64,000 nt of DNA, taken from positions 2,790,001-2,854,000 of the forward strand of contig NZ_CP046121.1 in the NCBI RefSeq assembly GCF_009707485.1, written 5' to 3'. Shown here piece by piece: positions 50,194 to 63,909 of the stretch. This DNA comes from Nostocoides sp. HKS02 (lineage in GTDB: Bacteria > Actinomycetota > Actinomycetes > Actinomycetales > Dermatophilaceae). The notes below the pieces were generated by a model that had not been told where the DNA came from, did not search any database, and worked only from the letters and a program-made list of their open reading frames with translations. Numbering within the stretch: position 1 is the stretch's first letter; each line of letters opens with the position of its first letter. The position numbers and the translations under genes are program-made.

Positions 50194-50987
50194 ACGTCGT
50201 CGCGATCGGCTGGGACCGGACCCGCCTGGAGCTGAAGATGTACTTCCGCGAGAAGGAGGCGGTGTTCTTCTCGTTCGTCTTCCCCATCCTCATGCTGGCG
50301 ATGTTCGCCACCATCTTCGGCAACTCCTTCACGGACTCACGCGACGTCAACGCCGCGCGGTTCTTCCTGCCCGGGATGACCGCGGCGGGCGTCATGCTGA
50401 CGAGCTTCCAGTCGATGGCGCTGAGCGTGTCCGCCGAGCGCGACGACGGCACCCTCAAGCGCCTACGCGCCACCCCGATGCCGCCGCTGTCCTACTTCCT
50501 CGGCAAGGTCGGGCTGGTCGCGATCACCTCGCTCGCACAGTTCGCCCTGCTGGTCGGGCTGGCCGCGGCGGCGTTCGGGGTGCACCTGCCGTCCGACGGC
50601 GCGCACTGGCTGCGCTTCGCGTGGGTGTTCCTGCTGGGCGTCGCGACCGGCACCGTGCTGGGGATCGCCTACTCCTCGCTGGCGTCGTCGGCGCGCTCAG
50701 CGGGGGCCATCGTCATCGCGCCCATGCTGATCCTGCAGTTCATCTCCGGGGTCTACTTCGCGTTCCGGGACCTGCCGGTGTGGCTCAAGCAGGTCGCCTC
50801 GGTGTTCCCGCTCAAGTGGATCGCCCAGGGCATGCGCTCGGTGTTCTATCCAGACGACTGGCGCACCCAGGAGATGGCTCGGGCGTGGGAACCGGGGCGC
50901 ACGGCGCTGGTCCTCGGGGCCTGGTGCCTGGCTGGGCTCGTGCTGTGCGCGACGACGTTCCGCTGGACCCGACGCGGCACGACCTGA
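50190..50987 (+). CDS. ABC-2 type permease
   Basis: A 265-residue membrane protein with six predicted helices. The N-terminal ELKMYFREKEAVFFSFVFPILM and the family motif SAERDDGTLKRLRATPM identify an ABC-2 transporter subunit that pairs with the preceding ATPase. Confidence 0.92.
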   Translation: MNVVAIGWDRTRLELKMYFREKEAVFFSFVFPILMLAMFATIFGNSFTDSRDVNAARFFLPGMTAAGVMLTSFQSMALSVSAERDDGTLKRLRATPMPPLSYFLGKVGLVAITSLAQFALLVGLAAAAFGVHLPSDGAHWLRFAWVFLLGVATGTVLGIAYSSLASSARSAGAIVIAPMLILQFISGVYFAFRDLPVWLKQVASVFPLKWIAQGMRSVFYPDDWRTQEMARAWEPGRTALVLGAWCLAGLVLCATTFRWTRRGTT

Positions 50988-50991
50988 CCCG

Positions 50992-51029
50992 CGCTCCCGC
51001 CCGGCGCGTGGCTGCGCGCGCGAGGAGCG
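50992..51029. terminator. Stem-loop between convergent ABC permease and DedA genes
   Basis: CGCTCC and GGAGCG are outer arms, and GCGCG/CGCGC pairs inside around TGGCT extend the structure. It sits exactly in the 45-base gap between two stop codons. Confidence 0.4.
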
Positions 51030-51032
51030 GGG

Positions 51033-51719
51033 CTACGCCCGCCCGTCGCCGACCTCTTCGGGGGCGGGGCGCTCGTCCGCGAGGGTCTCAGCCTCGGACC
51101 CGGACCGCCGGGCACGGACGACCTCGACGACCATCGGCACCAGGGACAGCAGGACGATGCCCAGGATCGCCAGCTCGAGGTGGTCCTTCAGGGCGGGGAA
51201 GGACTTGCCGAGGAAGTACCCCAGCAGGGTGACGGCCCACACCCAGCCGACGGCGCCGACGGCACTCCAGACGAGGAAGTGCCGACGGTCCATCCGGCTC
51301 ACGCCGGCGACCAGGGTGATGAAGGTGCGCACGACGGGCACGAACCGGCCGATCACCAGGGCCTTGGCGCCGTGCTTCTCGAAGAAGGCGTGGCTCTGGT
51401 CGAAGTACTTCTTCTTGAGCACGCGGCCGTCGCGCTGATAGAGCGGCGTGCCGACCGCCCGCCCGATCTCGTAGCCGACGACGTTGCCCGCGAAGGCGGC
51501 GATGCTCAGCAGCACCATGGCGAGCACGAGGTTCATGCTGAAGTCACCGGTGCTGATGAACAGCCCGATCGCGAACAACAGCGAGTCGCCGGGCAGCAGC
51601 GGGAACAGCAGCCCGCACTCCACGAAGACGATCGCGGCAGCGACCCAGAAGAACTGGCTGCCGAAGTGGGTCAGGAGCCACTGAGGGTCCATCCAGTTGG
51701 TGCTCAGGGAGTGCATCAC
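51033..51719 (-). CDS. DedA family membrane protein
   Basis: A 228-residue polytopic protein of the DedA/SNARE-associated family. Characteristic segments are FVECGLLFPLLPGDSLLFAIG, GYEIGRAVGTPLYQRDGRVL and the amphipathic FFEKHGAKALVIGRFVPVVRTFITLVAGVSRM. Members are undecaprenyl-phosphate or phospholipid flippases in some bacteria. A cytosolic acidic tail ends the protein. Confidence 0.92.
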   Translation of the reverse strand: MMHSLSTNWMDPQWLLTHFGSQFFWVAAAIVFVECGLLFPLLPGDSLLFAIGLFISTGDFSMNLVLAMVLLSIAAFAGNVVGYEIGRAVGTPLYQRDGRVLKKKYFDQSHAFFEKHGAKALVIGRFVPVVRTFITLVAGVSRMDRRHFLVWSAVGAVGWVWAVTLLGYFLGKSFPALKDHLELAILGIVLLSLVPMVVEVVRARRSGSEAETLADERPAPEEVGDGRA

Positions 51720-51802
51720 CCACCCAGCGTATGCCGTGTGGGTCCGCTCGGCCTGAGCGGCGCCTGAGGGCGCGCTGTCGAGGCCGCCGTAGGGTGACCG
51801 TC

Positions 51803-52465
51803 GTGAACGAGCAGGTCGGCGTGGGTCCTTGGCCGGGAAACGGGCAGCCGAGTGGGCAGGGGGACTGGCCGGTCGGTGACCACTGGGACCCCGAGCTGCT
51901 GCGCGACGGCGACCGCCGCAACGTCGTGGACCGGTACCGGTACTGGCGCCACGAGGCGATCGTCGCCGACCTCGACACCCGGCGACACGACTTCCACGTC
52001 GCGGTGGAGAACTGGGGCCACGACTTCAACATCGGCTCGGTGATCCGCACCGCCAACGCCTTCAACGCCAAGGCCTTCCACATCGTCGGCAAGCGCCGGT
52101 GGAACCGTCGCGGTGCGATGGTGACTGACCGCTACCAGCACGAGCACCACCACGCCGAGGTGGCCGACCTCGTCGCCTGGGCGGCCTCCGCGGGAAGGGA
52201 GGGCCACGGCATACCGCTCATCGGGATCGACAACCTGCCGGGCTCGCGCCCGCTGGAGACCTACGACCTGCCCCGCGAGTGCGTCCTGGTGTTCGGCCAG
52301 GAGGGGCCGGGGCTGTCCGAGGACATGCGCGCAGCCTGCGACGTCGTGCTCCACATCGAGCAGTTCGGGTCGACCCGCTCGATCAACGCAGGTGCCGCGG
52401 CCGCGGTGGCGATGCACGCGTGGGTGCGCCGGCACGTGTTCGGCCAGTCGGTCGGCTCCGGCTGA
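51803..52465 (+). CDS. TrmH/SpoU-type rRNA/tRNA 2'-O-methyltransferase
   Basis: A 220-residue SPOUT-fold enzyme that methylates ribose in RNA with S-adenosylmethionine. Motif 1 is DFNIGSVIRTANAF, motif 2 FGQEGPGLSEDM and motif 3 IEQFGSTRSINAGAAAAVAMH, which together form the knot. The target nucleotide cannot be told. GTG at 51803 follows AGGGTG; GTG at 51794 is an alternative. Confidence 0.9.
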   Translation: MNEQVGVGPWPGNGQPSGQGDWPVGDHWDPELLRDGDRRNVVDRYRYWRHEAIVADLDTRRHDFHVAVENWGHDFNIGSVIRTANAFNAKAFHIVGKRRWNRRGAMVTDRYQHEHHHAEVADLVAWAASAGREGHGIPLIGIDNLPGSRPLETYDLPRECVLVFGQEGPGLSEDMRAACDVVLHIEQFGSTRSINAGAAAAVAMHAWVRRHVFGQSVGSG

Positions 52466-52514
52466 CCGCGGTAATCCGGTGGACGCCGAGCGCTGCGTCG
52501 GGTCCAATCGCCCC

Positions 52515-53303
52515 GTGACCCCTGACGAGCTCCTTGCCACGTTCCACGCCCAGATCCGGCTTGCCGACCGCGACGCCGAGACCGGGCACGTGGTCGAGCG
52601 CGACGGGCTCGTGCACCGGAACTACCCGCGTGACCCCGCCGAGCGCGGCGCGATGATCGAGTCGCCAGAGGGTCTCGGTGACGACCCGGGTGCGGTCATC
52701 GCGGCGCAGCGGACCTTCTTCGCCGAGCGGGGGCAGAGCGTCGAGTGGAAGACGTACTCCTACGACGAGCCGGCCGATCTCCCGGCCCGGCTTGCGGCGG
52801 CCGGGTTCGAGGCGGAGGAGGTGGAGGCGCTGATCCTCGGGGAGCTCGAGGTGCTCGCCGACCTCGCCGAGTCGGTGCCCGACGGCCTGCGGCTGCGCGC
52901 CATCGTCGCCGACGACCTGCCGCGCGTGGCGCAGTTCCAGGACAGCATCTGGGGTGCTGGCAGCTCGTGGGTCACCGGCAAGCACTTCGGTGAGCTCGCC
53001 GCCGACCCCGACCACATGCAGGGGTGCCTCGTCGAGCGCGTGGACGACGGCGTGGTGGTGACGGCGAGCTGGGTGCGGCTCACCCCGGAGACGCAGTTCT
53101 GCGGCCTCTGGGGCGGCTCGACCCTCGAGTCCTACCGCAGGCGAGGGCTCTACCGGGCCAGCGTCGGGTACCGCGCGCGCCTGGCGCTCGCCCGCGGCGC
53201 GAGGTACGTGCGGGTCGACGCGTCGCCGAACTCCCGGCCGATCCTGCAGCGGCTCGGGCTGCACCAGGTGGCCACGACGACTCCTTTCGTCCTGACGCCC
53301 TGA
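52515..53303 (+). CDS. GNAT family N-acetyltransferase
   Basis: A 262-residue protein with a GNAT fold in its second half. The acetyl-CoA-binding segment is GLWGGSTLESYRRRGLYRASV, followed by ARYVRVDASPNSRPILQRLG. The first half (EWKTYSYDEPADLPARLAAAGFEAEE) resembles a degenerate second GNAT unit. Substrate unknown. GTG start at 52515. Confidence 0.82.
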   Translation: MTPDELLATFHAQIRLADRDAETGHVVERDGLVHRNYPRDPAERGAMIESPEGLGDDPGAVIAAQRTFFAERGQSVEWKTYSYDEPADLPARLAAAGFEAEEVEALILGELEVLADLAESVPDGLRLRAIVADDLPRVAQFQDSIWGAGSSWVTGKHFGELAADPDHMQGCLVERVDDGVVVTASWVRLTPETQFCGLWGGSTLESYRRRGLYRASVGYRARLALARGARYVRVDASPNSRPILQRLGLHQVATTTPFVLTP

Positions 53304-53378
53304 GACGTGGGTGTCCACGGACGCGACGGGCATGGAAGGATCGGCGGCGACGCCACGGACCAGTCGAAGGAGACTTCC

Positions 53379-54404
53379 ATGCCCATCGCCACCCCTGAGG
53401 TGTATGCCGACATGCTCGATCGCGCGAAGGCTGGCTCCTTCGCGTACCCGGCCATCAACGTCTCGTCCTCCCAGACGCTCAACGCCGCGATCCGGGGGTT
53501 CGCCGAGGCCGGTAGCGACGGCATCGTCCAGGTCTCCACGGGTGGGGCCGAGTACCTCTCCGGCCCGACCGTGAAGGACATGGTCTCGGGGTCGCTGGCC
53601 CTCGCGGCATACGCCCACGAGGTGGCCAAGAAGTACGACGTGAACATCGCCCTGCACACCGACCACTGCCCCAAGGACAAGCTCGACGGTTTCGTCCGGC
53701 CGCTGCTCGCGGCGAGCACCGAGCGGGTGAAGGCCGGTGGGACGCCGTGGTTCCAGTCGCACATGTGGGACGGCTCGGCGGTGCCGCTGGAGGAGAACCT
53801 CGTCATCGCGCGCGAACTGCTCGAGGCCTGTCAGGCGGCGCGGGTGGTCCTCGAGATCGAGGTCGGGGTCGTCGGCGGCGAGGAGGACGGCGTCGAGGGC
53901 AAGATCGACGAGAAGCTCTACTCCACCCCGCAGGACGCCATCGCCACCGCGCGGGCGCTCGGCACGGGCGAGCACGGGTACTACCTGACCGCCCTGACCT
54001 TCGGGAACGTCCACGGCGTCTACAAGCCCGGCAACGTCAAGCTGCGCCCCGAGATCCTCAAGGCCGCGCAGGACGCGGTGCACCAGGAGTTCGCGACGCC
54101 CGACGACAAGCCGTTCCACCTCGTCTTCCACGGCGGGTCGGGTTCTGCGCCGGAGGAGATCGCGGCGGCCGTCGACTACGGGGTCGTGAAGATGAACGTC
54201 GACACCGACACCCAGTACGCCTTCACCCGTCCCGTGGCCGGCTTCATGCTGACCAACTACGACGGTGTCCTCAAGGTCGACGGCGAGGTCGGCAACAAGA
54301 AGGCCTACGACCCACGCGCCTGGGGCAAGGAGGCCGAGGCGGGCATGGCCGCCCGCGTGGTCGAGGCCTGCCAGAACCTGCGGTCGGCTGGCACCCACTC
54401 ATGA
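53379..54404 (+). CDS. fbaA: Class II fructose-bisphosphate aldolase
   Basis: Zinc enzyme of glycolysis/gluconeogenesis, 341 residues. It shows the zinc-ligand region NIALHTDHCPKDKLDGF, EIEVGVVGGEEDG, TFGNVHGVYKPG and LVFHGGSGSAPEEI. The last two carry further zinc-ligand and phosphate contacts. AAGGAG precedes the ATG. The DUF3151 gene overlaps its stop by ATGA. Confidence 0.96.
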   Translation: MPIATPEVYADMLDRAKAGSFAYPAINVSSSQTLNAAIRGFAEAGSDGIVQVSTGGAEYLSGPTVKDMVSGSLALAAYAHEVAKKYDVNIALHTDHCPKDKLDGFVRPLLAASTERVKAGGTPWFQSHMWDGSAVPLEENLVIARELLEACQAARVVLEIEVGVVGGEEDGVEGKIDEKLYSTPQDAIATARALGTGEHGYYLTALTFGNVHGVYKPGNVKLRPEILKAAQDAVHQEFATPDDKPFHLVFHGGSGSAPEEIAAAVDYGVVKMNVDTDTQYAFTRPVAGFMLTNYDGVLKVDGEVGNKKAYDPRAWGKEAEAGMAARVVEACQNLRSAGTHS

Positions 54405-54805
54405 GTGACAACCTGCTGGGCATTCCCGAGACACACCTGCCCGAGGACCCCGCCGCCGCACAGCTCGAGGCGGGCGTGGCCCCCGACCAGGTGGCCGCGG
54501 CATACCCGACGTCGTCGCTGGCCTGGGCCACGCTGGCCGAGGACGCCCTCGCCGACGGGCGCACGGTCGAGGGGTACGCCTATGCGCGCACCGGCTACCA
54601 CCGCGCCCTGGACACCCTGCGCAAGAGCGGCTGGCGCGGCCAGGGTCCGGTGCCGTGGGAGCACGTGCCCAACCGTGGCTTCCTGCGTGCGCTCGCGGCG
54701 CTGTCGCAGGCGGCTGGGGCGATCGGCGAGACGCCCGAGCAGGAGCGGTGTGCGCAGTTCCTGCGTGACTCGTCGCCGACGGGTGCCAGCCAGCTCGGCT
54801 TCTGA
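54401..54805 (+). CDS. DUF3151 protein
   Basis: A 134-residue actinobacterial protein of unknown function, typically next to fba. Its sequence LLGIPETHLPEDPAAAQLEAG and the helical LAWATLAEDALADGRTVEGYAYARTGYHRALDTLRKSGWRG match the DUF3151 family. Translationally coupled to fbaA, hence a possible role with the aldolase. Confidence 0.88.
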   Translation: MSDNLLGIPETHLPEDPAAAQLEAGVAPDQVAAAYPTSSLAWATLAEDALADGRTVEGYAYARTGYHRALDTLRKSGWRGQGPVPWEHVPNRGFLRALAALSQAAGAIGETPEQERCAQFLRDSSPTGASQLGF

Positions 54806-58658
<3,853 letters not shown>

Positions 58659-58804
58659 TGTGGTCTTCCTGTTGGCCCTGCGGGAACGCACGAGTCTAGC
58701 GACCGGATTCGGTCCATTCGCGCCCATCCCCCGCATCCGGCATACGGCGCGGGTTTTGCGCCATCTGGCTGACGTGAGCGGGTCCGGCGGTCCACCATCG
58801 CAGC

Positions 58805-59588
58805 ATGGAGACGAGTGACCTTCGGGTCGCGATGGTCGAGGACCATTTCGTGCGCACCTTCGGGGCCATCGACAGCCCGCTTGTTCACCAGGCTGCCCGA
58901 CCCGGACGTGTTCGCCTACGTGTCCGACCTGCCGCTGCCGATCTTCAGTGGCGCGATCGCACCGCGCTTCGCGCCGGGGACGGAGCTGCGACGGGCCGGT
59001 GAGCTGCTCGAGGCACTGCTCGCGAACGGTCAGCCGTTCCAGTGGTGGTCAGGCGCCCTGACGCGTTCGGTGCAGGTCGAGGAGCTGCTCGCGGCTCGGG
59101 GTCTGGTGACCGAGGGGCTGACCCCGGGCATGCACGCCGATCTCGCCGCAGTCGACCTCCCCGACCAGGACGGCCCGGTCAGCGTCGAGGTCTGCTCCAC
59201 CGACGAGGAGTGGTTGGAGGCGAACCGGGTCTTCACGGAGGCGTTCGAGATCCCCGCCGAGTTCGCCGAGGTGTTCGTCGCGGTGTGGCGAGCCGTGCCG
59301 GGTTCGCTCCAGCTCGTGGCGAGGGTGGGTGGCGTTCCGGTCGGGGCCGCCGCCGGTGTCGCCCTCGACGGCGTCATGGGCGTCTACAACGTGGGCACCC
59401 TCGAGGCGGCCCGACGCCAGGGTGTCGGGCGCGCGACGACCGCGGCGTTGATGCGGATGGGGCGCGAGGCCGGCTGCCACAGCGCGATCCTCCACGCGAG
59501 CGAGCTGGGCTACCCGGTCTACGAAGGGCTCGGGTTCGAGCACGTCACCGACATCAGCCAGTACGTCTGGCTCCCCACCGCGACCTGA
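58805..59588 (+). CDS. GNAT family N-acetyltransferase, frameshifted
   Basis: About 260 residues. The acetyl-CoA loop is GTLEAARRQGVGRATTAAL, followed by the typical ILHASELGYPVYEGLGFEHV end. The frame changes by +1 at GCTTGTTC (58879-58886); removal of one T joins METSDLRVAMVEDHF... to IDSPLFTRLPDPDVFAYVSD. Substrate unknown. It is divergent from helD. Confidence 0.83.
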
Positions 59589-59625
59589 CCCACCTGCACA
59601 GCCCGCGGCTCACCCCTGGGCGTCT

Positions 59626-59721
59626 CTGCAGCAAGCTCTGCTTGCAGACCTTGCTGCAGTCGGGACATGGAGCAACCTGTGCTCGCGGCAGGAACCTACG
59701 CAAGCAGAGGGTCCTGCCGCG
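59626..59721. repeat. Nested and overlapping perfect inverted repeats in a convergent intergenic region
   Basis: Three 10-base inverted repeats interlock. CTGCAGCAAG pairs with CTTGCTGCAG (59626-59635/59650-59659). CTCTGCTTGC pairs with GCAAGCAGAG (59636-59645/59700-59709). CGCGGCAGGA pairs with TCCTGCCGCG (59684-59693/59712-59721). The second and third cannot form together without a pseudoknot. A terminator or structured RNA is possible. Confidence 0.7.
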
Positions 59722-59759
59722 ATGGTTCGGGGCGGCCCGTGGCAGGTATGCCGCGTGGC

Positions 59760-60758
59760 TCAGACGAGGCCGCGGCGGGCGGCCTGCACCCCCGCCTGGA
59801 ACCGGGTGCCGGCGCCCACCTGGTCCATGAGCGCGCGCACCCGACGCTCGACGGTGCGCTGCGACACCCCCGTCTGCCGGGCGATGGTCGCGTCGGTGGC
59901 CCCGGCCGCGAGCAGGCCGAGGATGGTCTGGTCGCGGCGGTCGGAGGCCGTACGACCCGCCCGGTGCAAGGGTGATCCGAGGTTCCAGAGGTGGTCGTAG
60001 AGCGCGATGAGAGCGATGACCAGCGAGCGTGACCGGACCAGCGCGGATCCGAACCCCGCCGGGTCGAAGGCGCTGACGTCCACCACCGCTGCGGTGTCGT
60101 CGACGATGACCGCCGAGAACGGCACGGCTGTGGTGAAGCGGAACCGCTCGCCGCCGCGCTCGCGCGCCTCGAGCACCCGGAGCGCCCCCTCGAGCTCGAG
60201 GACCTGGGTGTCGTAGACCGTCGTCATCGTGAGGATGGCACCGCCCGCGCCCCGGGTGGGTTCCTCGTGGCTGTGCTGGGGGCTGTCGAAGATGGCCCGG
60301 GTCCGCGGCGACAGGGACCGAAAGGTGCGGACGGACTCCTTGCCGGAGGCGATCATCTCTGCGGTCACCGGCCCGATCTCGTCGAAGGAGCCGAGGATCC
60401 GGATGGCGCCCGTGTCCGGGACGGCCGAGGCACTCCGGGCCTGGAAGTACACCTGGGCGAGCTCGTGCGCGGCCGAGCGGGCCTGGCGGGCCCGGCGTTC
60501 GAACGCCGAGGCGAGCACCGGCAGGGAGATGTCAGGCGAGATGACGTCGATCGCGCCGCCGGGGCCCAACCGGACAAGGCCCTGAGCGGCCAGCATCTCC
60601 AGGGCGCGGTCCACGACCTCGGCGTGCATCCCCTGCGCGATGAGCAGGGATCTGGATGGTTCCGGGTGCTGCACGGCGGCGAGGTAGGCGCGCGTGAGGA
60701 GGGCCTCGGTCTCGGGGTCGACGCCCTCTATGGGGAGTCGTCCCTCGGGTTCGGGCAT
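59760..60758 (-). CDS. LuxR-type regulator with N-terminal TrmB-like domain
   Basis: A 332-residue regulator. The N-terminus looks like a TrmB-type winged helix (LLTRAYLAAVQHPEPSRSLLIAQGMHAEVVDRALEMLAAQGLV). The middle is a phospholipase-D-like/TrmB sensor region. The C-terminus is a LuxR helix-turn-helix (ILGLLAAGATDATIARQTGVSQRTVERRVRALMDQVGA). This layout is common in actinobacterial orphan regulators; target and ligand are unknown. It is divergent from purD. Confidence 0.82.
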   Translation of the reverse strand: MPEPEGRLPIEGVDPETEALLTRAYLAAVQHPEPSRSLLIAQGMHAEVVDRALEMLAAQGLVRLGPGGAIDVISPDISLPVLASAFERRARQARSAAHELAQVYFQARSASAVPDTGAIRILGSFDEIGPVTAEMIASGKESVRTFRSLSPRTRAIFDSPQHSHEEPTRGAGGAILTMTTVYDTQVLELEGALRVLEARERGGERFRFTTAVPFSAVIVDDTAAVVDVSAFDPAGFGSALVRSRSLVIALIALYDHLWNLGSPLHRAGRTASDRRDQTILGLLAAGATDATIARQTGVSQRTVERRVRALMDQVGAGTRFQAGVQAARRGLV

Positions 60759-61055
60759 CTCCCGACTTCTCTCTGTGGAGCGGGTCGAACCGTCTGGGGA
60801 TCGGCGTCCGACTGGGCCCATCGTGGCGCGTTGGCGAATCCCCGTCAATGACGCACTTCCGCCACGTCGGGGCTTTACCGTGGGGGCCCTCATGGTCCAC
60901 TCTTGAGCCAGTCGACCTAGTCGACCCGCGTGCTGTGTCGCAGGTTCCCCCGCCAGGCGACCGCACGTCGGCCGCGCGGCGTCCCCGGGAGATGTCCCCC
61001 CTGCCTCCCCGGGACGCCGCGCACTCGTCTCAGCCCGAGTGAATACCCTGATCCC
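60759..61055. other. Divergent intergenic region between the LuxR-type regulator and purD
   Basis: It holds a very stable hairpin (60974-61022) and, 16 bases before purD, GAATACCCT, a possible -10-like element. No gene is supported. Confidence 0.4.
60974..61022. promoter_or_regulatory. Long GC-rich hairpin upstream of purD
   Basis: GCGCGGCGTCCC pairs perfectly with GGGACGCCGCGC. After one C.C mismatch, GGGAG pairs with CTCCC, giving about 17 pairs around a 13-base loop. It ends 33 bases before the purD GTG. It could be a terminator of leftover transcription or a leader structure. Confidence 0.6.
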
Positions 61056-62340
<1,285 letters not shown>

Positions 62341-62393
62341 GCCGCGTCGAGCCGACACCACCCCAGGCCACCTCGGCTGGAAGGATGTGCGCC

Positions 62394-63293
62394 ATGACGT
62401 CCTCCCAGCCGCTTGAGCTGCCCGGCTACGCCCGCGTCTACTCCGGAAAGGTGCGCGACCTCTACGCGCCGCTCGACGAGTCCGGCAAGACCCGTGACGA
62501 CCTCCTGCTGCTCGTCGCCAGCGACCGGCTGTCGGCCTACGACTACGTGCTCGACTCGCCGATCCCGGACAAGGGCGCGGTCCTGACCCAGCTGTCCCTG
62601 TGGTGGTTCGAGCAGCTGGCCGACCTCGTGCCCAACCACGTCGTCTCTACCGAGGTCCCTGCGGCGGTGGCCGGTCGCGCGGTCCTCGTGCGGCGCCTCG
62701 AGATGCTGCCGGTGGAGTGCGTGGCGCGGGCCTACCTCACCGGGGGCGGCCTGAGCGAGTACGTCGCCGACGGCCACGTGAGCGGTGTTGCGCTGCCGCC
62801 CGGGCTCGTCGACGGTTCGCGCCTGCCCGAGCCGGTCTTCACCCCCTCGACCAAGGCGCCGCTGGGTGAGCACGACCAGCCGATGCCGTATGCCGACGTG
62901 GAGCGTGCCGTGGGCGCCGAACGGGCCGCCCAGGTCCGAGACCTCACGACGGCGATCCTGGCCCGGGGCAACGAGATCGCGGCGGAGCGAGGCATCCTCA
63001 TCGCCGACACCAAGGTCGAGTTCGGGCTCGCGGGGGACGACGTGGTGCTGGCCGACGAGGTGCTGACCCCCGACTCGTCGCGGTTCTGGCCGGCCGATCT
63101 CTGGGAGCCCGGGCACCCGCAGCCGTCGTACGACAAGCAGTTCGTCCGCGACTGGCTGACCTCGCCGGCGAGTGGGTGGGACCGTGCCTCTGGCGAGGCT
63201 CCGCCCGCGTTGCCCGAGGACGTCGTGGCTCAGACGCGGTCCAAGTACGTCGAGGCATACGAGCGCCTGACCGGGCGCAGCTTCGCTTCCTAG
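62394..63293 (+). CDS. purC: SAICAR synthetase
   Basis: Phosphoribosylaminoimidazole-succinocarboxamide synthase of purine synthesis, 299 residues. The ATP loop YSGKVRDLYAP, SDRLSAYDYVLDSPIPDKG, VECVARAYLTGGG and PDSSRFWP followed by SYDKQFVRDWL are diagnostic. The ATG at 62394 follows AAGGA; an ATG at 62385 would add three residues. It ends in CTAG shared with the convergent deazaflavin gene. Confidence 0.96.
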   Translation: MTSSQPLELPGYARVYSGKVRDLYAPLDESGKTRDDLLLLVASDRLSAYDYVLDSPIPDKGAVLTQLSLWWFEQLADLVPNHVVSTEVPAAVAGRAVLVRRLEMLPVECVARAYLTGGGLSEYVADGHVSGVALPPGLVDGSRLPEPVFTPSTKAPLGEHDQPMPYADVERAVGAERAAQVRDLTTAILARGNEIAAERGILIADTKVEFGLAGDDVVLADEVLTPDSSRFWPADLWEPGHPQPSYDKQFVRDWLTSPASGWDRASGEAPPALPEDVVAQTRSKYVEAYERLTGRSFAS

Positions 63294-63742
63294 GCGCCGA
63301 GCGACGGTTCGGCGAGGGGGGTGAGCAGCGCCAGGGGGATCGTGCGATTCCCCTTGGTGCTGTAGTCCGCGAAGAACGGAGCGCGAGCGACCACGACGTC
63401 GCGCCAGACGTCGTCCCGCTCGGTGCCGAGCAGCTCGCGGACCCCGACCCGGAACTGTCGACGGCCAAGCTGGACCGTGGCCGCAGGGGTCTTCCGCAGG
63501 TTCTTGAACCATTGCGGCTCCTGGGGCATCCCTCCGGCGGAACCGGCCACCACGTAACCGCCGGCATGCTCGAAGCAGCTCACCGCGCTCGTGTGGGGCT
63601 GGCCGGTCCTGCGGCCCGGGACGGTGAGGAGAATGATCGGCAGCCCCTTGACCGTGCCCCCGATCCGGCCTCCCGACGCCTTGTACAGCGACACCATCAT
63701 GCTGGCGCCGGCCTTCATGGCCGCCTTCATCACCGGGTTCAT
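63290..63742 (-). CDS. Deazaflavin-dependent nitroreductase-family protein (DUF385/Ddn)
   Basis: A 150-residue F420-type split-barrel protein. It shows GLPIILLTVPGRRTGQPHTSAVSCF (Ddn signature), YVVAGSAGGMPQEPQWFKNLRKTP and a C-terminal ADYSTKGNRTIPLALL. AAGGAGG five bases before the ATG at 63742 fixes the start. It is convergent with purC and divergent from purS. Confidence 0.9.
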   Translation of the reverse strand: MNPVMKAAMKAGASMMVSLYKASGGRIGGTVKGLPIILLTVPGRRTGQPHTSAVSCFEHAGGYVVAGSAGGMPQEPQWFKNLRKTPAATVQLGRRQFRVGVRELLGTERDDVWRDVVVARAPFFADYSTKGNRTIPLALLTPLAEPSLGA

Positions 63743-63909
63743 GGGGTCCTCCTTGGTGCCGCGTCCCATCTCGGACGGTCCTCCCCGCCCCGAGCGGTGT
63801 CAACGGGCCGGACCGCGCGGCATACCCACCGGCGGGCGCGGATAGACTGCGGACGCTTCCCTCCCGCGCGAGCGCAGGTACCAACTCCAGCAGACACGGA
63901 GACACCCGA

